Of a DNA stretch of 6,915 bases, positions 4,410 through 6,915 are shown piece by piece. The position numbers and the translations under genes are program-made. The stretch lies in the NCBI GenBank assembly GCA_913047525.1, contig CAJWUS010000067.1, positions 1 through 6,915 on the forward strand, written 5' to 3'. The DNA comes from an uncultured Flavobacteriales bacterium. GTDB taxonomy: Bacteria > Bacteroidota > Bacteroidia > Flavobacteriales > BACL11. Below the pieces are notes generated by a model. The model was not told the origin of the DNA, did not search any database, and saw nothing but the letters and a program-made list of their open reading frames with translations. Numbering within the stretch: the first letter of the stretch is position 1; every line of letters starts with the position of its first letter.

Positions 4410-6915
4410 ATTTATTTTTAGTTCGTCTACAAAAAGCCATGTTTTACCGCCTGCACCTAAATGCCATTCTGGACAAATGCCATAATTTATAGCCTTTACT
4501 TTTATGTATTGTGCTTTAGTATTTGTAAGTTTTAGGGTGTAATCATTAATAAAACTCCCTTCTAAACTATCTGAAAAAGAGGCGTTTAAAGTCCCCAAAA
4601 AAGTAAAGTTATCCCCATTAATAGAGGAAAAATACTCTACCTTTTTAGGAAAGAAAATCCAAGATTTAATATCCTGCATACACCCTAAACTAATAGTAGA
4701 AATTTCTTTTTCTTTTCCTAAATCAATAGTAGCAATTAAATCTTCTCTGTAGCCTTGCCAATTTCCAGTTCGGTAATTCCCACCTCCCCTTAAATGATCA
4801 ATTAGAGTTTTATCACCTGCAGCTGCATATTGATTTGCATATGAGCTTTCTATTTTTATTGTCTTTGTATTGTCAGTTTTATAATAATTAGCAGAAACTT
4901 TCTTGCTCCATTTTTCTCCTTTTTTAGTGCGGCAACTTATAATAGCATCAGCAGTAATGACAATTGGTTTATCATATATTTTTTCATTATCATCATTAAT
5001 AATGTAATAAATATCACCTCCAACAGCCGATCCTAATTCAATACTTAGTTTATTTGTAAATGTCTGGCTTTCTGCTTCAAAGTAGGGCACAGCCACTATC
5101 ATATTTTTTGTAATAGCAGAATAAGGAATGCTATTTGAAGCCCAATTAGAAGGAGTATTTCCCATTGTAAAAATTAATTCTCCACCATCTATTATGCTCT
5201 GATATTTTATAAAAGATTGATTAAAATCTACTCCATTTAAAGTAGCCGATTGAATGTATATATTTTTGTCAGATACATTTTTAGCCTTTATTACAAATGT
5301 ATTTCCATTCTCTAAATTAAGTGTTGCTTTTTCAAATAGTGGAGTTCCAATAGTGTAATGATCAAGCCCTGGAGTAACTGAATAAAAGCCCATTGCACTA
5401 AGCACATACCAAGCTGACATCTGTCCACAATCTTCATTTCCTGACAAACCATCTGGAAGATGAGTATATTGTTCATCTAAAATTTCCCTTACAATCTTTT
5501 GTGTTTTGTGTGGCTTCCCTACATAATTATATAAATAAGCCATGTGATGACTTGGCTCATTTCCGTGTGCATATTGTCCAATTAGTCCAGTAACATCAGG
5601 CTGTTCTCTTCCAGAAGTTTTAGTTGAGGCATTAAACATATTATCTAAATGTTGTTCATAGTTTTTTGGTCCACCCATGAGATTGATATGCCCATTTATA
5701 TCCTGCGGAACAAATAATGAGTACTGCCAAGCATTAGCTTCTGTATAATTAAAATTTACTTCTTCAGGTCGGAATGGAGCAAACCAAGTATGGCTTTTTT
5801 TAGCTCGGAAAAAACCTGTTGAAGGATCGAATAAATTTTTGTAATACTGACCTCTTTGATAAAAATTAGTTGCAATTTCTTCATTTCCTAAAGAGTCAGC
5901 AAGTAGTGCAATACACCAATCATCATAGGCATATTCCAAATTTTTAGAAACTGATTCTGGTTCATCAGAAGCAGAAATAAATCCATTTTCTTTATATGAT
6001 TTTAATCCCAAATCATCTTGTATGGCAGAGTGCACCATGGCCTCTAATGCTAAATTAGCATCATAATCTCTAATGCCTTTTGCATAAGCATCTGCGATGA
6101 CCGGAATAGCATGATAGCCAATCATACAGCCGGTATAGTTAGCAGCCAACTCCCAAATAGGCAATTGCCCACCCTCTTTGTATTGTCTTAGAAAGGTGCG
6201 GATAAATTCATTAGTTCTCCCTTGTTGAATTAAAGTAAAAAGTGGATGAGTAGCCCTAAAAGTATCCCAAAGTGAAAAGATCGTATAGTGCTTATCGTCA
6301 GTATGATGTTTTTGTAAATCAGTACCATTGTAATTCCCATCTACATCTACATATAAATTGGGATTGAGCAAGGAATGATAAAGTGCAGTATAAAAAATTT
6401 CTTTCTGCTCATCAGAATTTCCTTCTACTGCAATTTTGCTAAGTTCCTTTTCCCAAAGCGCTTTAGTTTGCAATCTAGTTTTTTCAAAATCCCAATGCGG
6501 TATTTCAGCTTCTAAATTGGTTTTGGCACCATCAGTACTTATAGCTGAGACCCCTACTTTTACAAGCAGAGGTTCTTGTAGCTTCCCAAAAGAAACCCCT
6601 ACAACCGATTGCTTTTTATTAAAGGTAATGTTCTGTAACTGCTCAGAAAATTGCATGTAAAAATGCACTTTTTGCTCTCTTGCCCAATTGTTTGAATAAC
6701 GTATGCCTTGTAGCGTATTGCTATCAACCATTTCAATTTTATAATCTAATAACCTATCCCTGTGCTCTAAATCTAGCACTACTTGAGCTTCTTCATTTTC
6801 AGGAAAAGTATATTTATGAAAGCCTACTCTTTGACTAGCAGTTAGTTCAACATCCACATAATAATTTTCTAAAAAGACTTGATAAAAACCTGCTGTTGCC
6901 TTTTCATTTTCATGC
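4407..6915 (-). CDS. GH92 alpha-mannosidase with C-terminal chitobiase-like and F5/8 (discoidin) modules, N-terminus outside window
   Basis: The reading frame stays open to the right edge: 835 codons are visible before the TAG at 4407-4409. A GTG at 6857 is internal, because the 19 residues before it (HENEKATAGFYQ...) align with HENEVAEAGYYS in the neighbouring paralogue. About 130-150 residues, including any signal peptide, are missing. Numbering from that GTG, GH92 motifs are AEIPHWDFEKT (117-127), YTIFSLWDT (191-199), CMIGYH (244-249), YTEANAWQY with likely catalytic acid E373, HGNEPSHH (431-438) and GNEDCGQMSAWY with likely base D476. The catalytic part ends near 568. Residues about 591-659 resemble a chitobiase/hexosaminidase C-terminal (FN3-associated) domain (IYYIINDDNEKIYDKPI). 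Residues about 666-816 resemble an F5/8 type C (CBM32-like) domain (NWQGYREDLIATIDLG; YIKVKA near the end). It is the most upstream gene visible and probably acts outside the inner membrane on alpha-mannosides. Confidence 0.93.
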   Translation of the reverse strand, partial: HENEKATAGFYQVFLENYYVDVELTASQRVGFHKYTFPENEEAQVVLDLEHRDRLLDYKIEMVDSNTLQGIRYSNNWAREQKVHFYMQFSEQLQNITFNKKQSVVGVSFGKLQEPLLVKVGVSAISTDGAKTNLEAEIPHWDFEKTRLQTKALWEKELSKIAVEGNSDEQKEIFYTALYHSLLNPNLYVDVDGNYNGTDLQKHHTDDKHYTIFSLWDTFRATHPLFTLIQQGRTNEFIRTFLRQYKEGGQLPIWELAANYTGCMIGYHAIPVIADAYAKGIRDYDANLALEAMVHSAIQDDLGLKSYKENGFISASDEPESVSKNLEYAYDDWCIALLADSLGNEEIATNFYQRGQYYKNLFDPSTGFFRAKKSHTWFAPFRPEEVNFNYTEANAWQYSLFVPQDINGHINLMGGPKNYEQHLDNMFNASTKTSGREQPDVTGLIGQYAHGNEPSHHMAYLYNYVGKPHKTQKIVREILDEQYTHLPDGLSGNEDCGQMSAWYVLSAMGFYSVTPGLDHYTIGTPLFEKATLNLENGNTFVIKAKNVSDKNIYIQSATLNGVDFNQSFIKYQSIIDGGELIFTMGNTPSNWASNSIPYSAITKNMIVAVPYFEAESQTFTNKLSIELGSAVGGDIYYIINDDNEKIYDKPIVITADAIISCRTKKGEKWSKKVSANYYKTDNTKTIKIESSYANQYAAAGDKTLIDHLRGGGNYRTGNWQGYREDLIATIDLGKEKEISTISLGCMQDIKSWIFFPKKVEYFSSINGDNFTFLGTLNASFSDSLEGSFINDYTLKLTNTKAQYIKVKAINYGICPEWHLGAGGKTWLFVDELKIN
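4410..5087 (-). other. Accessory C-terminal region of the upstream GH92: chitobiase-like domain (4881-5087) and F5/8 type C domain (4410-4862)
   Basis: These segments follow the end of the GH92 catalytic unit and have no counterpart in the second GH92 of the operon. The first has the beta-strand pattern of CHB_HEX_C/FN3-associated domains, including the IYY...D...IYDKPI turn and a closing strand with ISCRTKKGEKWS. The second has the discoidin-fold pattern: a conserved GNWQGY, then DLIATIDLGKEKEIS, a strand with PKKVEYFSSINGDNF, and a final YIKVKA...FVDELKI. Such domains often bind sugars (CBM32) or act as spacers. Which ligand is bound cannot be read from the sequence. Confidence 0.8.

Noticed and set aside
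6436..6660. Plus-strand open frame of 74 codons
   Set aside because: It is antisense to the upstream GH92 and similar to the 2125-2325 frame only because the opposite strand is conserved. It shows no domain or start signal.

Overview
The window is AT-rich bacterial DNA that looks like a member of the Bacteroidota, most likely a Flavobacteriia-type and possibly marine organism. The evidence is a type IX secretion C-terminal sorting domain, two family GH92 alpha-mannosidases, a FucP/GluP-type sugar transporter, a Bacteroidota-style lipoprotein signal, low-GC codon use and the lack of clear Shine-Dalgarno sequences. Genus cannot be assigned from the sequence alone.

Layout from left to right: (1) bases 1-164, plus strand, are the last 53 codons of a protein ending in a type IX secretion sorting domain. 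(2) From 170 to the right edge, four genes lie head to tail on the minus strand. In transcription order, right to left, they are a GH92 mannosidase with C-terminal chitobiase-like and discoidin-like (F5/8 type C) modules, cut by the right edge; an MFS sugar permease; a second, single-domain GH92 mannosidase that is a lipoprotein; and a flavin nitroreductase-fold enzyme that closely resembles iodotyrosine deiodinase (IYD). The junctions are 1 nt apart, overlapping by 1 nt, and 1 nt apart, so this is almost certainly one translationally coupled operon. Its promoter and first genes lie beyond the right edge. There is no gene-free stretch over 300 bases; the only gap between transcription units is 5 nt.

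How the genes may work together: the two mannosidases would release mannose from alpha-mannosides such as high-mannose N-glycans or mannan, and the permease would import the freed sugar. The unexpected member is the last gene. It keeps the Glu-Tyr-Lys set (E91, Y95, K116) that in IYD closes over the zwitterion of a halotyrosine, so a cytoplasmic halotyrosine dehalogenase appears to be co-expressed with glycoprotein- or mannan-degrading enzymes. A speculative but testable reading is an operon for using halogenated, mannosylated glycoproteins, such as those in marine algae or invertebrate skeletons. No CRISPR array, RNA gene, insertion sequence or convincing terminator was seen.
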